From Bacteroidaceae bacterium (GTDB lineage: Bacteria > Bacteroidota > Bacteroidia > Bacteroidales > Bacteroidaceae), in assembly GCA_017416805.1 (NCBI GenBank), contig JAFQBB010000026.1, forward strand, positions 1 through 64,000: a stretch of DNA of 64,000 nt. Direction: 5' to 3'. The translations under genes and the position numbers were made by a program. Under the pieces are notes generated by a model, which saw nothing but the letters and a program-made list of their open reading frames with translations, had not been told where the DNA came from and did not search any database. Shown in pieces: positions 35,483 to 46,900 of the stretch; the stretch's first letter is position 1; every line of letters begins with the position of its first letter.

Positions 35483-37384
35483 CTAATTCTTCTCCATTGT
35501 GTTACCCTCGGAATAGACAGGATTCTGCATCAAAGCGGAATTCACGTCCATTTCGCTCTGCGAGATAGGCATATACAGGAATGGCTCCGTAGGCATTTTG
35601 GCTTTTACCGCAGCACCTTCGCCGGAAACATACTTACGAGCAACCAGTTCAAGCATCTCTTCATAGTTCTTGGCGAAGCCACCTCCCTGCTGGGCCAAAA
35701 TAGTACCATAATCCACCCCTGTGGTATGACGATAGTTGTAGCGCAACATATCGAACCAACGTTTTCCTTCGAAGCACAACTCACGAGCACGTTCATCCAT
35801 TACAATCAGTTCGAGAGCTTCGAACGAATCGGCAAGTTTTGTCAACGATCTGGCAACATCACTGGCATAAGTTTCTGAATCGACGGCATCACTTCTGACA
35901 AATGTCTCGGCATATTGGGTCGAATCAATAACTGTTGAATTCAATGTAGTATTGGCACGAGCATTTACAATCTGTGCACAACGGGCAGCCCCTACAAGTG
36001 CAGAAGAGATCTCTTTGCCAACCTCTGCCAACTGGTCAGCAATCTCCAATGAATTAGAAGATTTAAGTTCATCAACAAGTGCAGCATTGGCATTGTACTT
36101 CAAGACAGCTTTCTGAACCAATGCTTCAGCCTTCATCAGTATTACATCCGATATGCGGTAGAAAATCCAGTTCTGTTCATAGTTTTTATATGCACGAGCA
36201 CCGTCCCTAACCTCAGAAACTGGAGTTCCATCTATTGTCAAAACCTCATTTCCCTTTACCGATTGTTGTGCAACGAACTTACGGACAAAGAATCTCTCAT
36301 CAGCGTTTTCATTATTGAAATCATACACACTCTCGAAACCACGGATATCTTTTGCATAGTGGGTCTTGTTATCGAATACGGTCTTTGCACGGTCCGTTCC
36401 TGTTTTCGAATAAACAGGGCTTGCATAGAATTGAGGCAATGCATTGCTGTTATCTTTGTTTTTGTGATAGACAATGCATATACCTTCGGCATTTACTATG
36501 CCAGAAATAGCAAACAAAAATTCACCTGTATTTCGCTTCGGAAGGAAATTGTCAATATAAGAATTGAACAAATTCAAACCGAAACCACCGTCATCAAGCA
36601 ATGTCGAAGCTGATCCTTGATATCCGTACTGCATCTGACGGGTAGCACGAATGGCATCGCAACACTCTATACACTTGTCGTAGCAATATTCATCGCCATA
36701 AATGGAGGCTTTCCACAAATAAACATCTGCCAACAGGGCAAGTACACCGTTGGAAGTGAAGTAATTAAAATCAGAGCCATCTCTGATAACAGCAGAAGAA
36801 AGCACCATACCCTTGGCCTCTTCCAAATCTGCAATAATCTGATCGATAACCACCGAGGGAGCCACCTGCGGTATGTTCATCTCCTGCGAGCTGAACTTGT
36901 AAGGTTCCAGGATGAGAGGAACATCACGGAACACACGAACCAAATAGAAGTAACAAAGCGCACGCAAAGCCTTCATCTGTCCGATATTGTTCATGTGGTC
37001 ACCCTCCATGTAGTTCGGATCGATACTCATAACCTCGGCCGATTTATCGAGAACCAGGTTACAGTTGTTGATAATGGAATAGAGATCGCCCCAACTGCAA
37101 TAGCTGTTGGTTGTATAGATATTGGCCGAATAAATCTGGTTGAGGTTGCTGTTGTTCAATGCCAGATTGAGGTTCAACTCATCGGCACGCATGGTCCACA
37201 CCACAAAGCGTTGCATAAGATCGGAACTCATCAAACCGTTGTAGGCACCATTGACCATCATGGCTACATCGCCTTTGGTCTGCCAAAAGTCTTCCTCCAC
37301 CGTCTTGTTATCGGGAAGGATAACAGTGTCGATGCAAGACACCATGGCTAAACCGGATAATAGAATTGATACTATTTTTTTCAT
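35483..37384 (-). CDS. SusD/RagB-type glycan-binding lipoprotein (pair 2)
   Basis: 633 residues with lipobox LAMVSC (Cys17). The N-terminal region has MVNGAYNGLM and MKALRALCYFYLVRVF; the C-terminal RagB part has DERARELCFEGKRWFDMLRY, a very typical SusD motif. It starts 15 bp after the susC stop, the usual tight susC-susD coupling, and should cap that transporter on the cell surface. It is followed, unusually, by two FAS1 lipoproteins rather than by SusE/F-like or enzyme genes. Confidence 0.93.
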   Translation of the reverse strand: MKKIVSILLSGLAMVSCIDTVILPDNKTVEEDFWQTKGDVAMMVNGAYNGLMSSDLMQRFVVWTMRADELNLNLALNNSNLNQIYSANIYTTNSYCSWGDLYSIINNCNLVLDKSAEVMSIDPNYMEGDHMNNIGQMKALRALCYFYLVRVFRDVPLILEPYKFSSQEMNIPQVAPSVVIDQIIADLEEAKGMVLSSAVIRDGSDFNYFTSNGVLALLADVYLWKASIYGDEYCYDKCIECCDAIRATRQMQYGYQGSASTLLDDGGFGLNLFNSYIDNFLPKRNTGEFLFAISGIVNAEGICIVYHKNKDNSNALPQFYASPVYSKTGTDRAKTVFDNKTHYAKDIRGFESVYDFNNENADERFFVRKFVAQQSVKGNEVLTIDGTPVSEVRDGARAYKNYEQNWIFYRISDVILMKAEALVQKAVLKYNANAALVDELKSSNSLEIADQLAEVGKEISSALVGAARCAQIVNARANTTLNSTVIDSTQYAETFVRSDAVDSETYASDVARSLTKLADSFEALELIVMDERARELCFEGKRWFDMLRYNYRHTTGVDYGTILAQQGGGFAKNYEEMLELVARKYVSGEGAAVKAKMPTEPFLYMPISQSEMDVNSALMQNPVYSEGNTMEKN

Positions 37385-37399
37385 ACGTCTGTCTGTTTT

Positions 37400-40300
37400 T
37401 TAGAATCCAATGGAGATATTAGCTGTGAAGGACTTGGAGCGTGGAGTCTGTGACTTGTCGGTAGCCAGTCCCCATCCTCCAACAGAAATCTCGGGGTCAA
37501 CACCTGAATACTTGGTCCAGCACCAGAGGTTATTGACGGTAGCATAGAAACGAAGTTCGTTAAGTCCCCAGTTCTTGATAAGCTTCTTGTCGAAGTTATA
37601 ACCAATCTGCAAGTTCTGGAAACGCAGGAACGAGCCATCCTCCACATAACGGTCAGAACCCTGGTAGTTGTAGGCTGAACCATCACCATACTTGTAAATG
37701 GCACGAGGCATCATGGTAATATCACCATCCTTACGCCAACGGTGGTTCACCGAAGAAGCCTGGTTGTAAGTGGTTGACATGGACTCCAACTCCATACGCG
37801 CCTGATTGATAACCTTGTTTCCGTAACGGTAGTTGAAACGGGCTTTCAAGCTCCATTTGCCATAATTGAATGTAAGGTTGAAACCTCCCTGCAACTTAGG
37901 CATACAGTTGCCCAAATAGACAATGTCAAGACCATTAATCTGTCCGTCCTTATTGATATCCTCGTAAATGGCATCACCACCCTGGAACTCGTAGGTTGAA
38001 TTTCCTTCTACATTATTATAAGCCATACGGAGCGGCTGTCCGTTGGACTTCATAATGACTTTACCGTCACGTCCGACAGCAACGGGGAATGTCTTGCCCT
38101 CGGCCAACATCTTATTGAGTTGTGCCTCGTACTCTTCATTGCTCCATCCCTGCTCGGTACGCATATTGTTCAAATAGTCATACGTGTATTGGTAAACACC
38201 CTTGTAGCGGAAACCATAAATAGAACCAAGTGCATTGCCCACCTGGATACGGTTCTGGTATGAACTACGGCTTGTGGCAGACCATTCGGAGTTGATGGCA
38301 TCGAGCACACGCTGATCCATTTCGGTAATCTCGTTATAGTTTTGTGCAATATTGAAACCTGCACCCATCGAGAACTTTCCGAACTTGAGGAAGTTACGGG
38401 CATTAACCTGCAATTCCCAACCATCGTTGGTCATGTTACCCACATTCTGATAAGCCAACTTGGAATAACCGGTAGTAGCAGGTATAGCCACATTCTGTAC
38501 CAACAAGTCCTTGGTATCTTTGTGATAGAAATCGAAATCAACGGTCAGGAGGTCTTCAAAGAAGCCTAAGTTGAATCCAAGGTTGTAAGAGGTGGTCTTT
38601 TCCCAACGAAGGTCGTCTAACTTCAAACCATCCATTTTTGCAATGGCATTACCGAAATAGGTGCCGGCATTGAGGTTGTAGGAGTTATAGAAAAGGTAGT
38701 CGGCATCGGGAGCCTTACCCACAATACCCCATGAAGCACGCAAGCCCAACATGGAAACAGCCTTACGGAGAGGTTCGAAGAATTTCTCGTCCGAGATGTT
38801 GTAACGCAGAGAGACACCGGGGAAGTAGGCCCACTTCTGCTTGGGACCGAACTTGGAGTCACCATCGGCACGAAGCGAAAATCCAAGGCTGTAACGACCC
38901 TTATAGGAAAAGTGGCTGTTGTAGAGCCAATAGTGCGAGTTGGCCCGACTGTTTCCACTGCTCAGACCGTTTACATCATCGTTGTAAGCAACTGCACCCG
39001 TAGCGGTGGGCGAAGTAATACCATCAGGCAGGTTGAACTGGCGAACAAACTGCGAAGTACTGTTTTGGGTACTCATTTCGTAACGGGCCAACATGGTCAT
39101 GGCTATATCCTCATTTCTGAAATAGGGAGTATAGGTCAACTCTCCGCGGACACCCATGCGCAAGCGGTTGCTCTCATTCTTTTCGCTTGTATTGTAATTC
39201 ACAGCTTCGCCCCATGTGTTGGAAGCAAGACCTGCAGCTGCGTATGCAGGAACCGAACGAGCATAAATATCAAAATCCACACGTCCTTTGAAAGTCAAGC
39301 GGTGCTGCCCGAACTCTGTGCCCAACAATTCATACTTGAGTTCAAAATCTGGAGTGATACGGTATGTCATATCCTCTTTCCATGCCAACTCGGAATAGGC
39401 AATAGGATTACCCAAACTACGGATATCGCGTAACTCCCAAGAAGAGTAGTTGCCATCGTAAGGAGTAATTCCCTGCTTGTTTGGATTCATAATGTAGAAT
39501 TCACCCGTATCATTACCATTAGCATCCTGACGATAGATACTCATGTTGGGAGCCATTTTCTGAGCGATACCCAACAATCCCGCATAGTTCTGCAGGTTGT
39601 CGGTATAGGTCAACGCAAAATTGGTAGAGAAACGGATGCGGTCAGACACATTGTAGTCGAGCACCAAACGGGTAGAAAGACGATTCAACTCCTGCTGGAT
39701 GATAGAACCTGTCTGATGATCATAACCTCCGGAGATACGGAACTGTGCTTTCTCACCACCACCGGTAATATTGAGGTTCCACGAATGCATGGCACCGAAC
39801 TGTGTCACCGCATCTACCCAATCGGTGTTGTTGTTCCAGTTCTGATATTCAGCCCACTTGTCATCGTAATTGATTTCACGGATGTAGGCCGTAGCTTCGC
39901 TGGACTGGTTGGGGTTGTAGAACTCCTCCTTCAACATCATGGTGTAGTCATCACCATTCAGGAGGTCATACCCCTTAGGCTGCCAGGTTCCTGTAAACTT
40001 GTATGAGAAGTTGATACGCGGTTTACCGCGAGAACCACGCTTGGTGGTAATCATAATCACACCGTTGGCACCCTTAGAACCCCACACGGCCGTAGCAGCC
40101 GCATCCTTGAGGACATCAATCTTGGCAATATCCTCGACGTTTACAGAAAGCAAAGAGGCATATTCCTCCTCGTTAGCATTGGTAAAGTCAAAGGTTTCGT
40201 CAGGATTGTCGAAAATTTTATCATCGACCACGATGAGCGGCTCGGCATTACCATTGATGGTGGTAACACCACGCAGACGCATGGTAGTACCGGCACCAAG

Positions 40301-40798
40301 GTTACCGGAATTGGCAACGATATCCAAACCGGCAATCTCACCCTGCAAAGCTTCATCGGCAGAGGTAAACGACATACCCTCCACCTCGGTCAGGTCGAAG
40401 GTCTGGCGGGCCACCGTCATTTCGCGATCGGGAATGTTCAAGCCACCGGAAGATACACGGTTAGCAGTAATTGTCACCTCGGTAAGAGCCGTATTCTCCT
40501 CTTCCAACGTAATGTTGAATGTGGTCTGACTTCCAATGGTAAGCTCTTTGGTCTTGCTACCCACATAAGAAATCACCAATTTGTTCTTCGGGTTCTTAAT
40601 CTCCATGGAGAAATTACCCATCATGTCGGTTTGGGTTGCACTGACAATACGGTTGTCAGCATCCCGCTCAATGACATTGGCCATGATGACAGGACCCATT
40701 GCGTCTTCCACCGTACCTGATATGACCTTGCTCTGCGCAAAAGCCATCTGGGAAAGCAGACAAAACAACCCTATCAGTAGGACTTTTGATTTTGACAT
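37400..40798 (-). CDS. SusC/RagA-type TonB-dependent transporter (pair 2)
   Basis: 1132 residues. The signal peptide ends near QMAFAQ. A regulatory-like beta domain (ISGTVEDAMGPVIMANVIER, about 25-105) precedes the plug with LRGVTTINGNAEPLIVVDDK and ATAVWGSKGANGVIMITTKR, the SusC hallmark. The barrel ends SKSFTANISIGF, with the C-terminal Phe typical of outer-membrane barrels. It is substantially different from pair 1, so the two pairs are not a recent duplication and may take up different ligands. Its start lies 47 bp after the first FAS1 gene. Confidence 0.94.
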   Translation of the reverse strand: MSKSKVLLIGLFCLLSQMAFAQSKVISGTVEDAMGPVIMANVIERDADNRIVSATQTDMMGNFSMEIKNPKNKLVISYVGSKTKELTIGSQTTFNITLEEENTALTEVTITANRVSSGGLNIPDREMTVARQTFDLTEVEGMSFTSADEALQGEIAGLDIVANSGNLGAGTTMRLRGVTTINGNAEPLIVVDDKIFDNPDETFDFTNANEEEYASLLSVNVEDIAKIDVLKDAAATAVWGSKGANGVIMITTKRGSRGKPRINFSYKFTGTWQPKGYDLLNGDDYTMMLKEEFYNPNQSSEATAYIREINYDDKWAEYQNWNNNTDWVDAVTQFGAMHSWNLNITGGGEKAQFRISGGYDHQTGSIIQQELNRLSTRLVLDYNVSDRIRFSTNFALTYTDNLQNYAGLLGIAQKMAPNMSIYRQDANGNDTGEFYIMNPNKQGITPYDGNYSSWELRDIRSLGNPIAYSELAWKEDMTYRITPDFELKYELLGTEFGQHRLTFKGRVDFDIYARSVPAYAAAGLASNTWGEAVNYNTSEKNESNRLRMGVRGELTYTPYFRNEDIAMTMLARYEMSTQNSTSQFVRQFNLPDGITSPTATGAVAYNDDVNGLSSGNSRANSHYWLYNSHFSYKGRYSLGFSLRADGDSKFGPKQKWAYFPGVSLRYNISDEKFFEPLRKAVSMLGLRASWGIVGKAPDADYLFYNSYNLNAGTYFGNAIAKMDGLKLDDLRWEKTTSYNLGFNLGFFEDLLTVDFDFYHKDTKDLLVQNVAIPATTGYSKLAYQNVGNMTNDGWELQVNARNFLKFGKFSMGAGFNIAQNYNEITEMDQRVLDAINSEWSATSRSSYQNRIQVGNALGSIYGFRYKGVYQYTYDYLNNMRTEQGWSNEEYEAQLNKMLAEGKTFPVAVGRDGKVIMKSNGQPLRMAYNNVEGNSTYEFQGGDAIYEDINKDGQINGLDIVYLGNCMPKLQGGFNLTFNYGKWSLKARFNYRYGNKVINQARMELESMSTTYNQASSVNHRWRKDGDITMMPRAIYKYGDGSAYNYQGSDRYVEDGSFLRFQNLQIGYNFDKKLIKNWGLNELRFYATVNNLWCWTKYSGVDPEISVGGWGLATDKSQTPRSKSFTANISIGF

Positions 40799-40845
40799 AA
40801 TCTATTCTTTAAAATATGAATTATAATTTTCTCAACTCACTCATC

Positions 40846-43752
40846 TTATTGTTCTTTGTTCCACTCTTTCTCCCCTATGATGTAGTAGTACTTCCCTCGG
40901 TAATCTTGAAACTTGGGATTATCGCCGTCATAGGTCTTCTTATTGAAACAGAGAGGTTCACTAATCTGATGAACTACAGCAAATGAAGAAACGGCAATGG
41001 CTGTAGCATTTTCACGCTCCTTGTCGTACTCCATGTCACGTGTCATCTTGTTGGCCAAACGGCTACCATCGTTGGCATCAATCACAATTTCGTGTCCTGC
41101 GCCACGTGCATCCGTTACAGTCAAGACGCCATCCGTACTCTTAGTGGTGATATTGACAGGAATACCCAATTCAGAAGAGTACATAGACTGGTAAGTCGTC
41201 TCCTTCACATAGTTATCAGCAAAAACAGAGTTGTTTTGGAAGTGGTAACGGATAAAGGCACGAATAATATTAAGCTGTTCCTTTACACGCTGCTTGGCTG
41301 CAGCCACTTCGCTGGGTTCTGCCTCGTCATTGGCTGCATACCGGTTATAGATGGCCAACAAGTCTTCGTATCTTGGAAGGCCCATTTCGTTGTGCGCCTT
41401 CTCCATAGCCGTATTGTCTGGTGCGTAGAAGGTGTAATTGTACCCATTGAAGAAGTTTACGTTCATATCGAGAGCCTTCTTCTCTTTACCAGAAAATACG
41501 ATATATCTTTCTATAGGCGCTACCCCACCATTGGCAGGCTTAGATCCACTGATATCAGCCCATTCAGTCAAGTTGGTATCATCAAAAATACCACAAAGAT
41601 TGAGGAACAACTGGAAACGGTCACTGTTATTGGTCAACAGCTTGTTGACACTGGTAATAGAGGGTTGGATAACATTGTCCAAACGGAAAGCCCATCCATT
41701 CTTTTCGCGCCAACCCTGTTCAATATTGGCAGGAGTCAGATAGTTGTCAATCTGGGCACCACCGGACACTGTACCAGTGAAGTTTCCACCGTCATCGCGG
41801 AAATTGTCAATACGGATAGCACCACCGTGTTTGGTCAAATAATAATGGTTTGTAATTTCCTCACCGGCATCGAGTACCACCGTGTTGTAGTTCAACATAT
41901 CATATACTTGAGAAGCGTATGCGGAAGAACCCGAAGATACAATATTGGTAACAACACTTTCCGGCTCGGGACTGATTATTCCAGTCTCAGGATCATACTT
42001 GTGAATTTTCACACCGTAACGTGTATCAACACGGCCTGTTTGTGCCGAAGTTTCCAACCATGAATAGAATTCAAGCGCACGCTGCTGTCCCTTCTTTCCC
42101 AAAGAAACGGGGTCGATAAAACAGCCCTTCAAAGCCTCATCATCAGGAATGAAATAGAGGTAGTTTGCCTTCATGGCCATCAAGTAGTAGTACATATCGG
42201 CTCCGAAGATAGAAGATGTTGCACCCGAAGTCTTATCTTGTGAGAAATAACTCATGACAGTCATATCGGGATAGGTAACAGCAGGACCGATAACTGACTG
42301 GTAAAGGTCGGGGGCAATCATTTCGCTCATCTTATAGACCACACCGTTATTGGCCACCACCACATCGTAACGCCCATCTTCGGTGAGATGGATATTATCT
42401 CTTGTCAGACCCATAAAGTCACCAGAGCCTTCATTGGTAATGGTACCAAACTTGCTGGGCACAGTTGCCACGAACGAGGTTTGAATCAAATTGTTGACAA
42501 AAGTGGTCAAGATTCCGTTACCATTATTAAATAAGGAATCCAAGTTTTGGGGAAGGTTTTCCTTCGTATTCGGCAACTGGCTATACAGGTCGATGAAGTA
42601 GGCACCACCACCACCAGGCAGGAAGTAATTCTCGATGGCCTGATCGGTCGGAGCAAGAATGGCACCCATATCATTCAAGCTGTTTGCAGCATTGGTTGAA
42701 GAATAGTACTGATTCCATCCCAAATCCCAATCCAAGCGCTTGTCAGTAGCGATTTGGGCACCTGTCGGGTCAAGAATGTTTGAGCCATTACCTTGTGACT
42801 TCGTAGAGAAATAACGTATCTGGTAAATTGAGTCGATAGTCGGGCGACCGCTCTGCATAGCCCAAGCATTGTAATTGTTTGTTGTCTTTTCATCATAATA
42901 AGGAGCACAATGGTAGTCCAAAATACGGGAGAAAAGTTTGGTATTGGCCTCGCTACGCATTACCTGAGGAACATTTCCGGGAGGCACCAACACATCTCCA
43001 ATCTGATGAATGTATCCATTGGTACAAGTCACGTCCTGATTTACAATCCGTGTCTGGAAAATATAAACCGTATCGGAATTGCTGATAGATGAACCCTTCA
43101 ATTCACCGCGAAGAATACCGAAATCGCTATCCACACCGGTTGTTGTAATAGCATTGCCCAACATCTGTTCACGAGTGAAATGCACCATCATGGGAACAGT
43201 ATTGTCAGAAACGACATGAATACCTTTCCGGCGATATTCATCCCAATAGGTGTTGTTCTGAGGCATCTGGTCACCTGTCGCATAATAGGTGATAGAGTCA
43301 GAAAGAGAAACATTCGTGGCATGCTTGATAGCTTTACCACGACTTACTGTGTTGTCGTCAACCTTGACGTTTGACAACATACCTGCCAACATGGCATTGT
43401 CAATCATGGAAGATTTCAGAATCTGTGCCTTCATCCCCTCCGTCAACTGGTCATACGAGGTCACACCGTACTGATTCTTCTTAAAGAACCGCTCGAAAGC
43501 CTCATCGTTGGCAGGGAAAATGGTCTTACTACCTGTTCTTGAAAGAATCTCGTTGTACCCCAGGTCATCAATCAACCTCAGATAGGTATTGAACGTACCT
43601 GTCAGATGGGCACCACTACGAAGTTCCTCATAAATACTCCCACCCAACCATTCGGGTTTGTTCTCTGCGCCTTCGGGGACCAACAGTTCCTTTTCACATG
43701 AAACCATCATTCCTGCAGCAACAAGAGAAGCACATAAAATGAGTTTTTTCAT
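40846..43752 (-). CDS. FAS1 (fasciclin) domain surface lipoprotein A, four domains
   Basis: 968 residues, lipobox MVSC (Cys19). At least four FAS1-like units can be followed by their H1-type strands: KTIFPANDEAFERFF (about 78), AILAPTDQAIENYF (about 365), YFIPDDEALKGCF (about 535) and YTFYAPDNTAMEKAH (about 780). The H2-type NGYIHQIGDVLVPP is near 245. It contains no catalytic motif. As the first gene of the seven-gene block it would be produced at high level, probably as an extended adhesin or ligand-binding arm on the surface. The promoter must lie in 43753-43937, where the best box on the minus strand is a TTGCTTTG one base off TAnnTTTG (near 43865). Confidence 0.82.
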   Translation of the reverse strand: MKKLILCASLVAAGMMVSCEKELLVPEGAENKPEWLGGSIYEELRSGAHLTGTFNTYLRLIDDLGYNEILSRTGSKTIFPANDEAFERFFKKNQYGVTSYDQLTEGMKAQILKSSMIDNAMLAGMLSNVKVDDNTVSRGKAIKHATNVSLSDSITYYATGDQMPQNNTYWDEYRRKGIHVVSDNTVPMMVHFTREQMLGNAITTTGVDSDFGILRGELKGSSISNSDTVYIFQTRIVNQDVTCTNGYIHQIGDVLVPPGNVPQVMRSEANTKLFSRILDYHCAPYYDEKTTNNYNAWAMQSGRPTIDSIYQIRYFSTKSQGNGSNILDPTGAQIATDKRLDWDLGWNQYYSSTNAANSLNDMGAILAPTDQAIENYFLPGGGGAYFIDLYSQLPNTKENLPQNLDSLFNNGNGILTTFVNNLIQTSFVATVPSKFGTITNEGSGDFMGLTRDNIHLTEDGRYDVVVANNGVVYKMSEMIAPDLYQSVIGPAVTYPDMTVMSYFSQDKTSGATSSIFGADMYYYLMAMKANYLYFIPDDEALKGCFIDPVSLGKKGQQRALEFYSWLETSAQTGRVDTRYGVKIHKYDPETGIISPEPESVVTNIVSSGSSAYASQVYDMLNYNTVVLDAGEEITNHYYLTKHGGAIRIDNFRDDGGNFTGTVSGGAQIDNYLTPANIEQGWREKNGWAFRLDNVIQPSITSVNKLLTNNSDRFQLFLNLCGIFDDTNLTEWADISGSKPANGGVAPIERYIVFSGKEKKALDMNVNFFNGYNYTFYAPDNTAMEKAHNEMGLPRYEDLLAIYNRYAANDEAEPSEVAAAKQRVKEQLNIIRAFIRYHFQNNSVFADNYVKETTYQSMYSSELGIPVNITTKSTDGVLTVTDARGAGHEIVIDANDGSRLANKMTRDMEYDKERENATAIAVSSFAVVHQISEPLCFNKKTYDGDNPKFQDYRGKYYYIIGEKEWNKEQ

Positions 43753-43937
43753 AAAGATGTTAATAGTTAGTTAATTATTAATGTTTCATTATCAACGATT
43801 TAAGCCGAATACAGCCCTTCAAATGAGCCATATCACCAGTTTACATGGTATTTATCAATTTGCAAAGCAACAAAAAATAACCGAAACCACCAACTTTTTA
43901 ACACAATAAAATCAAAAAAAAGAAAGCAAAAAACATC

Positions 43938-43970
43938 AAAAAAAAGAGGTGCGCCCATCGGACACACCTC
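43938..43970 (-). terminator. Terminator of the pectin methylesterase gene
   Basis: GAGGTGTGTCC/GGGCGCACCTC stem (43946-43970) followed by a run of T on the minus strand, 21 bases after the stop. It separates this gene from the FAS1/SusCD operon. Confidence 0.88.
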
Positions 43971-43991
43971 TCTTCCCTATTCTTGTAAAAT

Positions 43992-46900
43992 TTACTTAAC
44001 AACATTCTTTTCTACAATCACCGCACCATTCGCATAAGTCTTGCGAATGATGTTGACGCCTTGCTGAAGAGTGTTCAACTGCACACCGTTGAGGTTGAAG
44101 ATTTCAGTGCTGAGAACTGCCTGTCCGGCAACAAGTCCTTCGATTGATTCCGGATTGACAGCTACTGTAGCTTCACCCAAACCACCCATTTCGTTGGCTG
44201 CACGTACAGAATAAGTGGCTGTAGCATCGTCAACAGTATAAGTAGGCTCGGTAGTGAAATCAATAACCTTACCATCCTTGCAGATAGCCCACAGGAGCAC
44301 GTAGTCACTGTTGTCCCAAGTGATGACAGAGTTCTCAATCTTCACATTGGCTGGAGCCGATGCCTGTTCGGTAGCCTCAGTCGGATCCCAATCACCGAAC
44401 ATGTTGGCCATGTTACCGATTTCAGCAGCTTCAACAGCAGACAATACAGGACTGTTCGGGTTCAGAGTCTCTTTACCCAATTCCTTCACACGGCCGCTCA
44501 GGTCAACCGGTGTGCCACTGGCTGTCATGCTGTTGTACTCGGCAAAGCGTGTGCAGCCGCCTGCGCTCATGTTGGTCCAACCTCCAGCTGAAGGAATAGC
44601 TTCCATCACACAGTCGATGAAATATGTCTCGGCAGCTTCTGTCCAAGGACGACCAAGATAATATTTGCCGTTAACTCCATCTGCGCCACCATCTTTTATT
44701 GTACAATTTTTAAAGACGTAGCCATATTTTACATTGTCACGCGGTGCAACGATGTAACCACCAGCCTCGCACATAATGATATCTACCCCATTGAAGAAGA
44801 CATCACCGCTACCGCAGATGAAGTCAGTACGTCCGCGGATGACACCACCTTCGAAGTAATAGAGGCTCTGTCCACGATCAGATACATAAGTATCCTGGTA
44901 AGCCCAGAGGCATACATCCTTGCAGATTGTCTTGTTACCACCGTCAACGAGGACAACGTTACGTCCACGGCTGTCGGGAGTATTTGACTTCAAAGTGATA
45001 TCTTCGAAATAGGTATTGGTGGCACCACTCTGCAAGTAAAGCAAGCCGCTGGTGCGGATGCCTTCCAGAGGATGAGCAGGCCCATACTCACCATCAAATG
45101 ATTCAGTGGTCATATAGTTGGCAATGCTGGTTTCTGCCATATCTTCACCAATGATTGAAACGTTGGGAGTGTTGAAGTATGTCTTCGGGTCAGCATAGTT
45201 CTTTCCATCAGCACCTGTAACAGGGGCATTTTCATTACCAGGAACAATATGGGCACCTCTCTTCACGAAGATGCGGTAACGCTTGCTCTTGTCTGCACGT
45301 GCAGCGGCAGCTTCGAGAGCCTCTTTGAAGTTACCGTCATCGGGCACAATGAAGTCATAGAGAGCCTTGGTTACGGCAGGTTTAGTCTTCGTAGAGAACT
45401 TCACAGTGATAGCCTCTGCAATTGTATTATCAGTCAAGTCGCTGATACTGTTGGCTGGCAAAGTGAAGGTATATTCTGTTGAATATTCCAGACTCTTGTA
45501 TTCGAACATGACACTCTTACCTGATACTGTCGGAGAGAGTTTCACACCATTCAGAGTAGCCACAGCACCTTCAGCAACCTTCACCTTCTCATCGAAGCTC
45601 AACACCACTTTACCATTGGCTGATGCATTGGTAGCACCTTCCTTCGGAGTAGTAGAGACGAGGACAGGAGCCTTGCCGTCGTCAACCAGTTTCATAGTAC
45701 CTGTCACATAGATATTGGTGATACAAGTACCATCATTATCAGATGCTGTACCATCAAGCTTAGAAGAGGTGTCAGCCTTCCAACGGATATAAAGTTCTTT
45801 CTGGTTGTCAGCCTCTGCAGGCAAAGCGAATTCACCCGGAGTCCAGGTCTTCACACCCGGCATTTGGATAGAACCGAGCAATGTCCAGTTCTCATTGTCG
45901 AGTGAATACTCTACATCCTGCTTCTGATAAGCGTTGTAGTTGTAAAGCATTTCAGCATAAACCTTGATGTTGGTGAATGCTTCAGCATTTACCTTGATCT
46001 GATAGTAGTAAGTACCGATAGCTGCATTGTTTCTCCAGTTCACCGCAGCAGGCTTTCCTTCGTAACCTCCGGCAGCCTCCTGGCTCTTGTCAAGCCATCC
46101 GCTGGTATTGCCTTCAGCATCACGAAGAACGAGTTGGGCTGCATCGTTGTCAGCTGCAGCAAAATCGGCTACACGACCATCACTTCCTCTAAGGATGAAG
46201 TCCCAACCGGCAATGAAGTCAACATTAGCTTCATACTTGGCAGTGAGGGTGACATCCTGTGTCATATCCACAACGATTTCGCTGGCTGTCTCATCATTGC
46301 TCCAGCCTGCAAAGTTCATGATATAATTGTTAGAAGTAGTCAAGACAACCTTTGTACCTTCTTCATACATCTTCTTGTCACCAACTACTGTAGGAGCAGG
46401 ATTCCACTGTACCATATAATCGTTAGCGGGTTCCTCTACGGTAAGGTCAAGAGCATAAGTGTTTACTTTCACAAAGTTGGCAGTCAATGTTTCCTCAGCG
46501 CCTACTGTCCAGACGAACTTGGCATCTGTAGAAACCTCTTCACCGGCAGCATTTGTCCAGTTTACAAAGTTGTAGCCGAAATTATCTGTAGCGGTCAGCG
46601 TAACTTCTGTTCCATTGTCGTACTTGTCGCTTACAGGATAAATAGTAGCGCTACCAGCTTCTTCGATATTTACAGCAGGAGTCACAGCAAACTTCTCAAC
46701 AGCAGCAATTGTACCATTGATTGTTCCGTAAATGCGGATATCACTGAAACCACCCTCTTTAGTTGGACCGACACCAACAGTTGCACTCAAGGTGAAGCCG
46801 TCAGCCGATGTCAGTTTGGCCTGTTGGTCAGCAGTCAGTTCGATAACAAACTGATGAGTTGAATTCGAGTTTCCAGCAAACTTATCGTCTGCAACACTCT

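Noticed and set aside
36617-37351. 244-residue plus-strand frame opposite susD
   Set aside because: Shadow of the SusD gene; no start signal and no protein-like motif.
25663-43752. A full polysaccharide utilisation locus with its own enzymes
   Set aside because: No glycoside hydrolase, lyase, esterase, HTCS or sigma/anti-sigma gene is inside the block; linkage to the pectin genes is only by proximity.
46134-46862. 242-residue plus-strand frame opposite the methylesterase
   Set aside because: Antisense shadow of a clear, long coding sequence with domain motifs on the other strand.
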